Source of the DNA: Nitrospira sp.
GTDB taxonomy: Bacteria > Nitrospirota > Nitrospiria > Nitrospirales > Nitrospiraceae
Assembly (NCBI GenBank): GCA_030123605.1
Contig: CP126123.1
Location: forward strand, 434,001 to 498,000
DNA length: 64,000 nucleotides
Reading direction: 5' to 3'
Below are positions 17,457 through 26,979 of this stretch, piece by piece (positions within the stretch are counted from its first letter, which is position 1; every line of letters begins with the position of its first letter). The notes beneath the pieces are model-generated. The model did no database searches. It saw only the letters and a list, made by a program, of their open reading frames with translations, and was not told the DNA's origin. A program made the translations under genes and the position numbers.

Positions 17457-18723
17457 CAAGATGTCCAGAGCCAGACAGAGATTTTTTCGCGGACTGTTGC
17501 TTCTGTGCGGACTCTTTTTGATTGCAGTGGACGCCCGGCCTTCACCCTCGACTGAGGCGGTGGCTGGTTGTCGGACCGAGGCGCCTGCGTTGAAGCAGAA
17601 TCGAATTTCAGCAGCAGATCATGTCACCCTGGCCTCACCCTCGAACGGCGCCTACATCGGTTTATACAGCATCGGCACGATATCAGAGGACCGGATTCGA
17701 TTCACGGCGAACAGCGGACATCGGCCCGCCATCGTGTTTACCTTTCATGATTGGGTCTCCGAGGACGACTGGGCCTCGCCCTCGCCGCATTTCAGGACCT
17801 TTACCGATCCGTTGGAATCTTCCTCGGTCAGTCCACTTCAACTGGCCGAGCAGGTCAGAAACGAGGGAGGCGTACTGGCGGTGGCCTGGGCCATTCAGTG
17901 TTGCGACTGGGAGTCCTACTTGTTCTGGTACGGGTTCCGGAAACCGACGGTGACGGTCGATCGCCTCTTGCGGGGTGATTTCGATCCATACATCACGAGT
18001 GTGGCCCGCCAGATCAAGACATACGGACATCCGATCATGCTGACCCTGTTCAGCGAATTCAACTACCAGGGGATGATGGGGTTCGGTGAACAGGGCGAAA
18101 CGCGGTTGGACGACGTCAATCATGTGTGCCGGTTGTACGGAGATCCGACATGGCCGGACGGGCCGGAGCGTATCAGAGACGCCTTCATTTATGTCATCGA
18201 TAGGTTTCGAAAAGAAGATGTCCGAAATGTGACCTGGTTCATGTACGCCGGATCCCACTATATGAATACTCGTCATGAGGATTACTCCCCATGGCTGCAC
18301 CCTCAGTACTTCTATCCTGGAGACGACTACATCGACTGGGTAGGACAGAGTGTGTATTTTGTCGATCCTCGAGCCGTTCCCAAACTCCGACAGCAGGAAC
18401 TCGCCACGTCCGTCTCGGAGGCATTGGCGCCTGGGTATGCCGCTTGGGGGGCGGTGACTGATCGGCCGTTGTTTCTCCCTGAGTTCGGGGTGTTGGGAGA
18501 TAAGACACGCAGTCGGGCGCGTGTAATAGAGGAGGTATTCCGCGACGTATTGCCGCAATTCCCTCGAGTGCGGGCGATCACGCTCGCTGATTTCAAAATT
18601 GCCGAAGACTACTACGAAGTGCCCAGGTTCGGCACTTTCGAGGATGAAACGAGGGCGTGGAGGCGAGCGGTTCGTGAGAACCCTCGTTACCTCAAGCAAG
18701 CCTCTTTCAAAGGCGGAGAGTAG
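17449..18723 (+). CDS. Secreted GH26-like glycoside hydrolase
   Basis: Up to 424 residues; the start is GTG 17449 or ATG 17461. The N-terminus is a signal peptide or anchor (FFRGLLLLCGLFLIAVDA). The body has the layout of clan A (beta/alpha)8 hydrolases of the GH26 kind: GAYIGLYSIG, a strand ending in MLTLFSEFNYQG that would carry the acid/base glutamate, and PLFLPEFGVLGD that would carry the nucleophile. It shares this layout, though little sequence, with the second secreted hydrolase at 34677-36071. Placed inside the polysaccharide locus it may trim or release the polymer in the periplasm, as PslG- or PelA-type hydrolases do. Confidence 0.7.
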   Translation: MGSKMSRARQRFFRGLLLLCGLFLIAVDARPSPSTEAVAGCRTEAPALKQNRISAADHVTLASPSNGAYIGLYSIGTISEDRIRFTANSGHRPAIVFTFHDWVSEDDWASPSPHFRTFTDPLESSSVSPLQLAEQVRNEGGVLAVAWAIQCCDWESYLFWYGFRKPTVTVDRLLRGDFDPYITSVARQIKTYGHPIMLTLFSEFNYQGMMGFGEQGETRLDDVNHVCRLYGDPTWPDGPERIRDAFIYVIDRFRKEDVRNVTWFMYAGSHYMNTRHEDYSPWLHPQYFYPGDDYIDWVGQSVYFVDPRAVPKLRQQELATSVSEALAPGYAAWGAVTDRPLFLPEFGVLGDKTRSRARVIEEVFRDVLPQFPRVRAITLADFKIAEDYYEVPRFGTFEDETRAWRRAVRENPRYLKQASFKGGE

Positions 18724-18730
18724 GCCGACC

Positions 18731-20116
18731 ATGGCGCTGAACCGCTCTTCGAAATGGCTGTGGCTCTGTGTGGTCTTCGCCTTGTGTTTTACGCTGCGCG
18801 TCGGCGTTGGCGCGGTCATCGACGCGACTGTGACGGTCATCAAACGGGCTGATGTCTATTCAGACATTGCCGCGAACCTGGTGCGGGGGCATGGCTTCGT
18901 GGCTGAGGCCGGAGGTGAGCCCATCATTTGGCGCGCTCCGCTCTATCCTGCGTTTTTGGCGGCCGTCTATGCGCTCTTCGGAGAGCAGAACGAAACGGGT
19001 GTATTTCTCGTCCAGTGCGCGTTGGATTCGGTCACCAGCGTTTTGATTTTCTATATGGGCGTGCGCTTATTTGGTGAGACCGTCGGATTGCTCTCTGCCG
19101 TGAGCTTTGCGGTGCATCCACTTTCGGCGTATTACTCGCTCCGACTCCTGCCCGAGTCGCTCTTTACTCTGACGTTCACGGCCGTCATTGCGGCCTGGAT
19201 CTCGGCGGTGGCCACCCGACGTTTCATGGCCTACATGGTCGTCGGCGCATTGATCGCCGTTACATCACTGGTGAAACCGGTGGCGCTGGGCTTGTGGCCG
19301 CTGCTAGCAGCATACGCCATTTGTCGGTTGCGTGACGAACCGAGTCGCGCACTGACCTCGGCTACTGCGTTGACCCTTGCTTGCCTGATAGTGTTGGTTC
19401 CATGGGCTCTTCGGAACTATCGCGTGACGGGCGAAATAGTCGCCGTAGCAACCGGGGGGGGCTACGCTCTCTGGCTCGGTAATCAAATGGTGAGTGAAGG
19501 CAAGGAGGACTGGGAAGTCGATGAAACGACCCGGGCGCACCTGTTCGAACGGCGCGACGCAATAATTATGAGGACTGAGCCAGCGGATCAAGCCTTCACT
19601 CCTGTCTCCAATTACCCGTTGATCCGATCGGCTACGCAGCCGGTTCATATTTCGGTCCCTGAAGATCATGCGTTTTTTCTGGCCGCCTGGCGGGAAATCG
19701 CTTCCCATCCGTTCGACACTATGTTGTTGACGGTTCGAAAACTGTTCAGATTTTTTTTCAAGGTTTTTCTTCCCGAGAATCGCTGGGCGCAATCCTACAT
19801 TATTTTGTTTCAATCCCTCTTCTTGGGCGTGGCCAGTCTGGGCATGCTGGAGGCGAGGCGACAGGGGGTCATGGTGTTCGCGTTGATCCTGCCGATCTTA
19901 TTCCTTGCGGCCGTTTATTCGATGACATTTTCCACTATTCGCTACAGCATTCCGACTATTCCGATCTTAAGCATTCTGTCGGCCGCCGGCTTGCGAGCGA
20001 TCGTACATGCACTGAACGAGCGATGGGGCTTGTCGCTCGGCGTGTCCTGGGTCCGTTGGTTGCGGGCTGCGCCGGTCGGCGCGATGGTGAGATCCTATCG
20101 GGAGACTCGCTTGTGA
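18731..20116 (+). CDS. ArnT/PMT-like membrane glycosyltransferase (GT39/GT83 type)
   Basis: From ATG 18731 the product has 461 residues and many hydrophobic helices. The first extracytoplasmic loop holds RADVYSDIAANLVRGHG, where these GT-C enzymes keep their catalytic aspartate, followed by IIWRAPLYPAFLAAVYALFG, typical of the dolichyl-phosphate-mannose mannosyltransferase and ArnT group. It would add a sugar from a lipid-phosphate donor on the periplasmic side. The donor and acceptor are unknown. It is transcribed with the hydrolase just upstream. Confidence 0.8.
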   Translation: MALNRSSKWLWLCVVFALCFTLRVGVGAVIDATVTVIKRADVYSDIAANLVRGHGFVAEAGGEPIIWRAPLYPAFLAAVYALFGEQNETGVFLVQCALDSVTSVLIFYMGVRLFGETVGLLSAVSFAVHPLSAYYSLRLLPESLFTLTFTAVIAAWISAVATRRFMAYMVVGALIAVTSLVKPVALGLWPLLAAYAICRLRDEPSRALTSATALTLACLIVLVPWALRNYRVTGEIVAVATGGGYALWLGNQMVSEGKEDWEVDETTRAHLFERRDAIIMRTEPADQAFTPVSNYPLIRSATQPVHISVPEDHAFFLAAWREIASHPFDTMLLTVRKLFRFFFKVFLPENRWAQSYIILFQSLFLGVASLGMLEARRQGVMVFALILPILFLAAVYSMTFSTIRYSIPTIPILSILSAAGLRAIVHALNERWGLSLGVSWVRWLRAAPVGAMVRSYRETRL

Positions 20117-20159
20117 CGACGCCTGCGATATGGAACGGTTTTGCCGAGGGTAGGAACCG

Positions 20160-21392
20160 ATGATGAAACCGATTCGAGTTCTGATCATCCGCAATTGCCG
20201 TGGAATCACCGGTATGACCGGCGGAGAGACGTATCTCCTCTCCTTGCTGAAAGGCTTCGATCCGAAAAAAATTCGTTGCCTGTTGGTGTGTATCGTGAAT
20301 CCTGCCTTGGGCGAAACCACCTGGCTGAAGGAATTGAAGCAGACGGGGTTTGAGCATGTCACGATCCCGATTGGGAATCCCTTCAACCTGAGTGATGTCT
20401 ATGCGGTCAGCTCGTTGATCAAGACCTTCCAGGCTGATGTCGTGCATGCGTTGGATCATCGCTCCGATTTGGTCGGGATTCTCAGCGCGAGATTGACCGG
20501 CCGTCCGGTCGTCGCCTCGTTCCTGGGCTGGGTGAATTTTGAGAAAGGAGCCTGGCGAGCGACGGTTTATCCCTGGATCGATCGGCAGATCCTCAAGCGG
20601 TTGGATGCGGTGATTATCGATTCGGTCGCGATCGGCACAGAATTAAAGATGCGTGAGCATGATCCGCCTGTGGTTGCGATTCGAAACGGCATCGATACCG
20701 CATGGTTCGATCCCCAACGTGCGCTCACCCCTTCCTCCGTGACCGACTTTGCCAAAGACGGCGATTTTGTCTTCGGGATGGTAGGACGTATTCATCCGGT
20801 GAAAGGTCACTTGAATTTCTTGAAGGCGGCGAGGGCGGTCCTGGATCGCTACCCTCGCAGCCGATTCGTGATTGTGGGAACGATGCTTCCGGGATTCGAG
20901 TCGTATCGACAGGCGCTCGTGGATTCGATCGCCGAGCTGAGTCTGGGAGGAGCTGTGTTCATGGCGCATGTTTCGCTGGCTGAAATCCCCGCGGTATTTT
21001 CCAGCCTGGATGTATTGGTGGCGCCGTCTTTTGCCGAAAGTTTCAGCTTTACGATTCTAGAAGGTATGGCGATGGAAAAGCCCGTGGTGACTTCTGATGT
21101 CGGAGGAGCCGGTGAAATGATCACTCATGGCGAAACAGGGTATCTCATACCCGTCGATGATGTATCTCGGTTGGCTGAGACCATGCTTATGCTGAGAGGC
21201 GCCCCCGAGAAGGTGCGGGAAGTAGGCAAGCGTGCGCGCAAGAAGGTTGTCAACGACTTGGGAATCGAGGCAATGGCGGCCCGAACCCAGGAGGTGTACC
21301 TTAGGCTGATCGAGTTTAAGGCTAAGAAGTCGACTAGTTCCGGAGACCGATTTCGATTGCGTGAACAGTTGGCCACGATCAGCGCTAAGTAA
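20160..21392 (+). CDS. Glycosyltransferase family 4
   Basis: The 410-residue protein is a GT-B enzyme of family 4. It has a glycine-rich N-terminal loop in GITGMTGGETYLLSLL, VVHALDHRSDLVG, the central AIRNGIDTAWF, and the donor-binding EX7E motif in SFAESFSFTILEGMAMEKPVV. ATG 20160 or 20163 follows GAGGGTAGGAACCG. It transfers a sugar from a nucleotide donor to the growing lipid-linked repeat unit in the cytoplasm. Confidence 0.88.
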   Translation: MMKPIRVLIIRNCRGITGMTGGETYLLSLLKGFDPKKIRCLLVCIVNPALGETTWLKELKQTGFEHVTIPIGNPFNLSDVYAVSSLIKTFQADVVHALDHRSDLVGILSARLTGRPVVASFLGWVNFEKGAWRATVYPWIDRQILKRLDAVIIDSVAIGTELKMREHDPPVVAIRNGIDTAWFDPQRALTPSSVTDFAKDGDFVFGMVGRIHPVKGHLNFLKAARAVLDRYPRSRFVIVGTMLPGFESYRQALVDSIAELSLGGAVFMAHVSLAEIPAVFSSLDVLVAPSFAESFSFTILEGMAMEKPVVTSDVGGAGEMITHGETGYLIPVDDVSRLAETMLMLRGAPEKVREVGKRARKKVVNDLGIEAMAARTQEVYLRLIEFKAKKSTSSGDRFRLREQLATISAK

Positions 21393-21422
21393 CTCGTCGC
21401 CAATATCCGGAGTGAATGTATT

Positions 21423-22385
21423 GTGACCATGAAAATTCTGATTACCGGTTCGCAAGGGTTTCTCGGTAGAAGCCTTGCGCACTATGCCGTCAACAAAGGG
21501 CTTCAAGTGCTGGGTGTGGCACGATCGGAACCCAAGAGTCTGATTCCTGGAATGGAGTTCACACGTTGTGGGTTGGATACTGTCGGCTTTGTCGACGTGC
21601 TCAACGGCTTCACTCCGGATGTCGTGGTTCATGCGGCCGGTTCTGCATCGGTGGGGTATTCGTTTCAACAGCCGCGAGAGGATTTTCTCATGGCGGTTGA
21701 GACGTGGGCTTCGGTGCTGGACGCGGTACGTAAAGCAGAGGGTAACCCTTTGGTGATCTTTCCGTCGAGCGCTTCCGTCTATGGGAATCCGACTCGGTTG
21801 CCCGTACCCGAAGCCGCCGGGCTTCGACCCATTTCACCGTATGGATTTCATAAGGTCATTTGCGAGCAACTGGCGCAAGAGTATGCCCATTGCTTCGGGT
21901 TGAATGTGGTGGCGGCCCGGTTGTTCTCCACCATTGGCCCATTTCAGCAGCGTTTATTGGTCTGGGAACTATTTCGTCAAGCGATCGACGATAACCCGTA
22001 TCTGACCATTCAAGGCACGGGGATGGAAACCCGTGATTTTCTGCATATCGACGACATCTGTCGCTATTTCTTGGGCATCGTAGATCGTGAGCCGAAAGGG
22101 TTTTGGGCGGTGAACGTCGCTTCGGGCGAGTCTACGTCGGTGAGAAGGATGGCGGAAATCGTGACGCGCCTTGTGGGTAGCACCCAAGCCATCGTCACTT
22201 TGAACAAAGATTTGCGGGGTGATCCCAAACAATGGCAGGCCGATACAACGCTGTTGCAAGAACTCGTGCCGTATCAGGCGCCGAACATTACTAACGGCTT
22301 AGAGGATTGTGTGCGGCATTGGCTGTCGGAGTTGTCGCCAGCGGTCGAGCCGGAGATGCGTTGTAGTGTGGAGGGTCGCTCTTGA
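21423..22385 (+). CDS. NAD-dependent epimerase/dehydratase (extended SDR)
   Basis: About 320 residues from GTG 21423, or 318 from ATG 21429. The N-terminus has the NAD-binding glycine motif TGSQGFLG. The active site is seen as the serine in PSSASVYGN and the YxxxK pair in SPYGFHKVI, and ETRDFLHIDD is the usual substrate-side segment. Members of this family epimerise, dehydrate or reduce nucleotide sugars; which reaction is done here is unclear. It is followed by the flippase gene. Confidence 0.85.
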   Translation: MTMKILITGSQGFLGRSLAHYAVNKGLQVLGVARSEPKSLIPGMEFTRCGLDTVGFVDVLNGFTPDVVVHAAGSASVGYSFQQPREDFLMAVETWASVLDAVRKAEGNPLVIFPSSASVYGNPTRLPVPEAAGLRPISPYGFHKVICEQLAQEYAHCFGLNVVAARLFSTIGPFQQRLLVWELFRQAIDDNPYLTIQGTGMETRDFLHIDDICRYFLGIVDREPKGFWAVNVASGESTSVRRMAEIVTRLVGSTQAIVTLNKDLRGDPKQWQADTTLLQELVPYQAPNITNGLEDCVRHWLSELSPAVEPEMRCSVEGRS

Positions 22386-22489
22386 TCGGTCGTCGGCGAC
22401 AAAGAGCACGGCGCCATGACGAGAAGCTGGTGTCGGGATGCGGCTGTGTGTATCGGTTAACCGGTTCGAAGGGGATGGTGTAGGCGGAC

Positions 22490-23800
22490 ATGCAGGTGTT
22501 GCGTTCGGGGGCGAAGGCGCTGTCGCAGCAGACCGCCCTGGTGTTTGCCGGAAAAATGACCGGAGCCTGTCTGGGGTTTGTGATGAGCCTGCTCGTCGCC
22601 CGCTGGATGGGGCCGGAAGAGTTCGGATTATTTTCTCTGTTCATCGTGATCCTGATATTTGGCAATGACGTTCTTGGAGATGGGTTGAGCCCGGGAGTTG
22701 TGCGATTTTATTCCATGTATCGGTGTCCAGATCCCTCCAAGGCGGCTGAAGTGCTTACCAATGCGTTGGCGCTGCGCTTGTTGCTCGGCATTCCGGTTGT
22801 TGTGGTCGGTGTAACCGTGGGATTGCAATATACGGAACGGGTGTTTCATAGCCAGTCGTACGTGGCCCCCGTGGTGTTGGGCCTGGTCGGCTCCTTTGGC
22901 GCGGCCTTGTGGAGTTTCAATCTCTCGGTGTGGCAGGCCCGTGAAGAATTCGGGACCTACGGGGTGATGGTCGCGCTGATAAATGTGCTGAGGATCCTCA
23001 GTCTGCCGGTGTTGTTCCTGGGAGGGTATCTCACACTGGGGGGAATCATGGGGTCCCATGTGTTGGTTTATTTCCTCTGTGCGCTATCCGGTCTCTGGGT
23101 GCTGCGCAGGAACTTGGGACATGTTCGCGTCAACGGCGAATTGTTGCGGGAACTCTTTGGATTCAGTAAGTGGCCGGCGATGGCCAGCCTCTGTTTTATC
23201 CTTCAAGTGAACCTGGGCGTTCCGGTCCTCAGCTCTGTTGTGAACGCCCGCGAAGCGGGACTGTATGGGGCCGGATCCTCCCTATTAATGGGAGTGGATT
23301 TCCTGACGGTCAGTCTTCTGACGACATTGCTTCCCAAGGTTAGCCGGTTGACGGGGATTGAACAGTGCCGTGTTTACGTGCGGCGCTCGTTTCCAGCCTA
23401 TGCACTCATTGCCGCGGCAATCCTTCCGGTGCTGTTTTTCGCGCGTCCGATTGTCATTGGGTTATTCGGCCTGGCTTATGAAGGCACTATCGAGGTCTTT
23501 CAGGTCTTGTTTGTTGGAACGCTAGGAACATTGGTGACACATCCCTTGTATCTGGTGCTCTATACGATGGATCGCCCACAACTGCACACGTTATCAGGGA
23601 TCGTAGGATTGATTGCTTGGCTGTTGGCCGGCTTCTGGCTCATTCCGCAATTCGGCGCCGTCGGAGCTGCGTGGACGACGTTGTGTTCTCGACTTGTTCA
23701 ATCCTTCATGATCGTTGTCATTCTTTGGCATGCATTGGGATTCGGCGGATCGTCGAGGGTGGCGGCGCGCTCGGTCATGCCGGATGTAAGAGGATCATGA
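22490..23800 (+). CDS. Wzx-type polysaccharide flippase
   Basis: This 436-residue polytopic protein (about 12 to 14 hydrophobic helices) has the pattern of the MATE/PST flippase group, including KMTGACLGFVMSLLVARWMG near the N-terminus and GPEEFGLFSL after it. It would move undecaprenyl-linked repeat units across the inner membrane. Its stop overlaps the start of the Wzy-like gene, as often seen for the flippase-polymerase pair. Confidence 0.88.
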   Translation: MQVLRSGAKALSQQTALVFAGKMTGACLGFVMSLLVARWMGPEEFGLFSLFIVILIFGNDVLGDGLSPGVVRFYSMYRCPDPSKAAEVLTNALALRLLLGIPVVVVGVTVGLQYTERVFHSQSYVAPVVLGLVGSFGAALWSFNLSVWQAREEFGTYGVMVALINVLRILSLPVLFLGGYLTLGGIMGSHVLVYFLCALSGLWVLRRNLGHVRVNGELLRELFGFSKWPAMASLCFILQVNLGVPVLSSVVNAREAGLYGAGSSLLMGVDFLTVSLLTTLLPKVSRLTGIEQCRVYVRRSFPAYALIAAAILPVLFFARPIVIGLFGLAYEGTIEVFQVLFVGTLGTLVTHPLYLVLYTMDRPQLHTLSGIVGLIAWLLAGFWLIPQFGAVGAAWTTLCSRLVQSFMIVVILWHALGFGGSSRVAARSVMPDVRGS

Positions 23801-25230
23801 AACCGAACGAGCCGACATATACCATTCCTGCGCTGGTGGGGGCGACGTTGGGCGCGTCGGTGTTGGCGCTCTCGACCAAGGCCCTGGCCATCGTGATTGC
23901 CGGTAGTGCGTTCCTCGGGATGACTGCATCGGCGGTCTTTCCGTATTACATTCTCGTGGCCACTATTCCCGTGCAAGTTGATCTGCTGGGGGGACTGACG
24001 GTCACAAAACTGATTACGCCGTTGGCTATAGGTATGGTGACCATCAATGCGCTGATTCATCGCGGACCTTGGCCAGTGCTTTTACGATGGCCGGCTGGTT
24101 ACCTTGTCGCCGTGTTCTTTCTTGCCTCGTTGCTGTCCCTGGTTTTTGCGGAGAGCCTGATTGAATTGCCAGGCGAAGCGGCAAAGATCCCGGTCTACGG
24201 GGCACTCTTTTTCTTCACTCTGACCTTCAATCGACACCCGGATGATGTGCGTCGATTGCTCTGGGTGATTACCATTACGGGTGTGGGGGAGGCACTCATT
24301 ACGGCGGCCCAGGTCCACTATGGTTTTGTGATGCCAGGCGACTGGCGAAGGAACGTCGGTTTGCCAAGTCAAGGGGGAGTAGACGGGGCGTTTATGTCTA
24401 TCTCTGAGGGAAAGGTTCGTGCTGAGGGTACCACCGCCCATCCGATTTTTCTCGCAAGCTTCTTCCTGATGGCCATGCCCTGCACCGCATTCCTGCTTTT
24501 TCAAGAGAAGCATCCATGGGTGAAGGCTTCACTTGGGGCCATGCTCAGCCTCATGGCCTATGCGTGGTTTTACACTTTTGCCAGAAGCTCGGTCATCGGC
24601 TTCGCGCTTTTGATTCTGGTTGGCCTGTGGTTGCAGTTCAAGCTCGTGAGGAAGCTGTCCTTCATTATGCTCTTGCTGGCGCTTGCCGGGGGACTCAGTT
24701 ATCAGGCCGTCTCGGAATGGTTTCAAGTCGGGGTACAAACCATAGAGAGTCAGAGCCTCTTCGGCAAGGCTGATCTAAACGAAGGCAGCGGAAGTTTCGC
24801 ATTTCGACGGGAGTCGATCGTCGGTGGTTGGAATCTGTTTGTGGCGCACCCTTGGTTTGGCGTCGGATTCGGGCAAGCCATCAATCACTACGTCAAATAT
24901 TTACCGGCGTGGGCCGACCACTATTATCACCCTGCTGTGATCCATAACATGTTCCTTGAAGTAGCGAGCGAGCTCGGGGTGTTTTCATTGTCAGCGCTCA
25001 TTGGGTTGTGGGTGTTGGCCTTCATGAGCTTGAAGCAGGGGCTTCAGAATCCTGATGTACGGCCCTACGCTGTTCTATTAAGCAGCATTCTTGCGGGGCA
25101 GATGATTTTTCTGATGATCACCCCGATGGTGCGCGAAATTTGGCTGACCTTGCCGATGGCTATAGCGATCGGACACATGGCAAAGAACCACACGCGCGAG
25201 ATTGTCAGCTTGCCGTGTCGACAGATGTGA
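23797..25230 (+). CDS. Wzy/O-antigen ligase family polymerase
   Basis: From ATG 23797 (overlapping the flippase stop) the protein has 477 residues with about ten or more membrane helices. A large hydrophilic loop near the middle contains EGTTAHPIFLASFF, and a later loop has GVGFGQAINHYVKY, both typical of the Wzy_C/O-antigen ligase family. With Wzx and Wzz in the same operon it is best read as the polymerase of the repeat units. Confidence 0.85.
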   Translation: MKPNEPTYTIPALVGATLGASVLALSTKALAIVIAGSAFLGMTASAVFPYYILVATIPVQVDLLGGLTVTKLITPLAIGMVTINALIHRGPWPVLLRWPAGYLVAVFFLASLLSLVFAESLIELPGEAAKIPVYGALFFFTLTFNRHPDDVRRLLWVITITGVGEALITAAQVHYGFVMPGDWRRNVGLPSQGGVDGAFMSISEGKVRAEGTTAHPIFLASFFLMAMPCTAFLLFQEKHPWVKASLGAMLSLMAYAWFYTFARSSVIGFALLILVGLWLQFKLVRKLSFIMLLLALAGGLSYQAVSEWFQVGVQTIESQSLFGKADLNEGSGSFAFRRESIVGGWNLFVAHPWFGVGFGQAINHYVKYLPAWADHYYHPAVIHNMFLEVASELGVFSLSALIGLWVLAFMSLKQGLQNPDVRPYAVLLSSILAGQMIFLMITPMVREIWLTLPMAIAIGHMAKNHTREIVSLPCRQM

Positions 25231-25300
25231 GTTCGTGCTCAGCAACAACGGATAGTTGCCCGTGCGAATGGCTTGTCGGTAAGCATGAAATGAGGACACA

Positions 25301-26305
25301 ATGAGAATTCGCGTCAGTGTTGTCATTCCCGCTTACAACGCCACGAAAACGATCGGCGATGGCTTGCAGTCATTCGCCCGTCAGTCATTTCAAACAGCCG
25401 AAGTTGAAATTATCGTTGTCGACGATGGATCGACCGACGGCACTCCTGAATATCTCGAGGTCTATGCCAAGAGTTGGGGACCAGAGCAGCCCCGATTGCG
25501 TGTGATGCGGCAGGCGCATCAAGGCCCAGCGGCTGCACGGAACTTGGGCGCAGCAGCGGCTGAAGGAGAATTTCTTCTGTTCACCGACGCCGACTGCGTG
25601 CCGCATATCGATTGGATCAAGGAAATGGTGGCGCCGTTTCACTCACCAAGTATTGCCGCAGTGAAAGGCGCCTACAAGACAAAGCAACGGAGCCTCGTCG
25701 CCCGATTTGCGCAAGCCGAGTTCGATGCACGGTACCGCAAGCTGGCCACGGAAGAATTTGTGGATGTGGTCTTCTCCTACTCGGCAGGATTTCGTCGCGA
25801 CGTGTTTCGATCCATCGGCGGATTCGACATCAGTTTTCCCGTTGCCGACAACGAAGACACGGACCTTTCGTATCGGGTCGCGACCGCCGGTTATAAGATC
25901 AAGTTCAATCCGGCGGCGATTATCTATCATCAACATCCAGCGACACTGAAACAGTATCTGAGGAAAAAACATAGCCGAGCCTATTGGCGGGTGATGGTGT
26001 ACAAACGGTTTCCAGGTAAGGCCATCCGTGATTCCTACACTCCGCAAACCCTCAAGCTTCAGATCGGCTCGGTTGTGCTGGCGGTGGGGGCGATTGCGTT
26101 GATGCCGCTGGTGCCTAGTGCCACCTATGTTGCGGCACTGGCGAGCGGGCTTTTCACGGTCACCGCGTTGCCGTTTCTGTGGCAACTGCCTCGCGAGGAT
26201 CCTGGATTGCGATTGGCCGCGCCTTTCCTGTTAGTGTGTCGGGCCGCCGTTATGGCAACTGGGTTGATGCGAAGTGTGCCGTTATTGATGAGTAAGACCA
26301 ACTAA
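25301..26305 (+). CDS. Glycosyltransferase family 2
   Basis: The 334-residue protein has a GT-A fold family 2 domain at its N-terminus: SVVIPAYNATKTI, IVVDDGSTDGT and LLFTDADCVPH, the last with the metal-binding DxD-like motif. The C-terminus has two or three hydrophobic segments that would anchor it in the inner membrane. It adds a sugar to the lipid-linked intermediate. Confidence 0.9.
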   Translation: MRIRVSVVIPAYNATKTIGDGLQSFARQSFQTAEVEIIVVDDGSTDGTPEYLEVYAKSWGPEQPRLRVMRQAHQGPAAARNLGAAAAEGEFLLFTDADCVPHIDWIKEMVAPFHSPSIAAVKGAYKTKQRSLVARFAQAEFDARYRKLATEEFVDVVFSYSAGFRRDVFRSIGGFDISFPVADNEDTDLSYRVATAGYKIKFNPAAIIYHQHPATLKQYLRKKHSRAYWRVMVYKRFPGKAIRDSYTPQTLKLQIGSVVLAVGAIALMPLVPSATYVAALASGLFTVTALPFLWQLPREDPGLRLAAPFLLVCRAAVMATGLMRSVPLLMSKTN

Positions 26306-26334
26306 GATTCATGCTACCGAGGGGGAGACAAGTT

Positions 26335-26937
26335 ATGCGACGTATTGTGCACACAAGCTGGGCTGTTTGTTTCATGGTGCTGTGTCTGACGACTGTCACG
26401 CACGCATCCGAAACCGAGCAGGTTCTGACTCCGTCTGTAGATGCGGGTTGGAACGGTCCATTTCGATTGGGCGCGGGTGATGTCCTCAATGTGTTCATTT
26501 GGAAGCACAAAGAACTGTCGACCATGGTCACCGTCCGTCCGGACGGAAAAATCAATTACCCATTGATCGGCGAGATTGAGGCCAAGGGACTCACATTGAG
26601 TGAGATTGAGGAGCGGATCAATAAGCAACTGAAGCAGCACATCCAAGATCCGCAGGTCACGGTGATCTTGGAGGCAACGCACAGTTTTCGCATCTTCGTC
26701 TTGGGTGAAGTGATGCAGCCGGGCGTCTTTGATCTCAAGGGACCGGTGACCATCATTCAGGCGTTAGCCATGGCCCGTGGGCTTACCACGTTTGCGTCGC
26801 GGAACAAGATTTTCATCGTCAATCCTGCGCGCGGCAACGAGCAACGCATTCCGTTCAGTTACAGCAAGTTCGTTCAGGGGGAAGATACGAATCAGAATGT
26901 GATGCTTCGGCCTGGGGACACGGTGATCGTGCCGTAG
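26335..26937 (+). CDS. Short OPX (Wza-like) polysaccharide export protein
   Basis: From ATG 26335, with GAGGGGGAG upstream, the product has 200 residues. It has a signal peptide ending near THASE, a polysaccharide export domain (FRLGAGDVLNVFIWKH, VTVRPDGKINYPLIGEI) and one SLBB domain (RIFVLGEVMQPGVFDLKGP). It lacks the later SLBB repeat and the C-terminal outer-membrane helix of classical Wza. The next gene is a predicted outer-membrane barrel, suggesting that the two together form the export channel. Confidence 0.9.
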   Translation: MRRIVHTSWAVCFMVLCLTTVTHASETEQVLTPSVDAGWNGPFRLGAGDVLNVFIWKHKELSTMVTVRPDGKINYPLIGEIEAKGLTLSEIEERINKQLKQHIQDPQVTVILEATHSFRIFVLGEVMQPGVFDLKGPVTIIQALAMARGLTTFASRNKIFIVNPARGNEQRIPFSYSKFVQGEDTNQNVMLRPGDTVIVP

Positions 26938-26979
26938 TGTCGGCGATATCTGAACAATCTGAGACGAAATCGAAGTCGA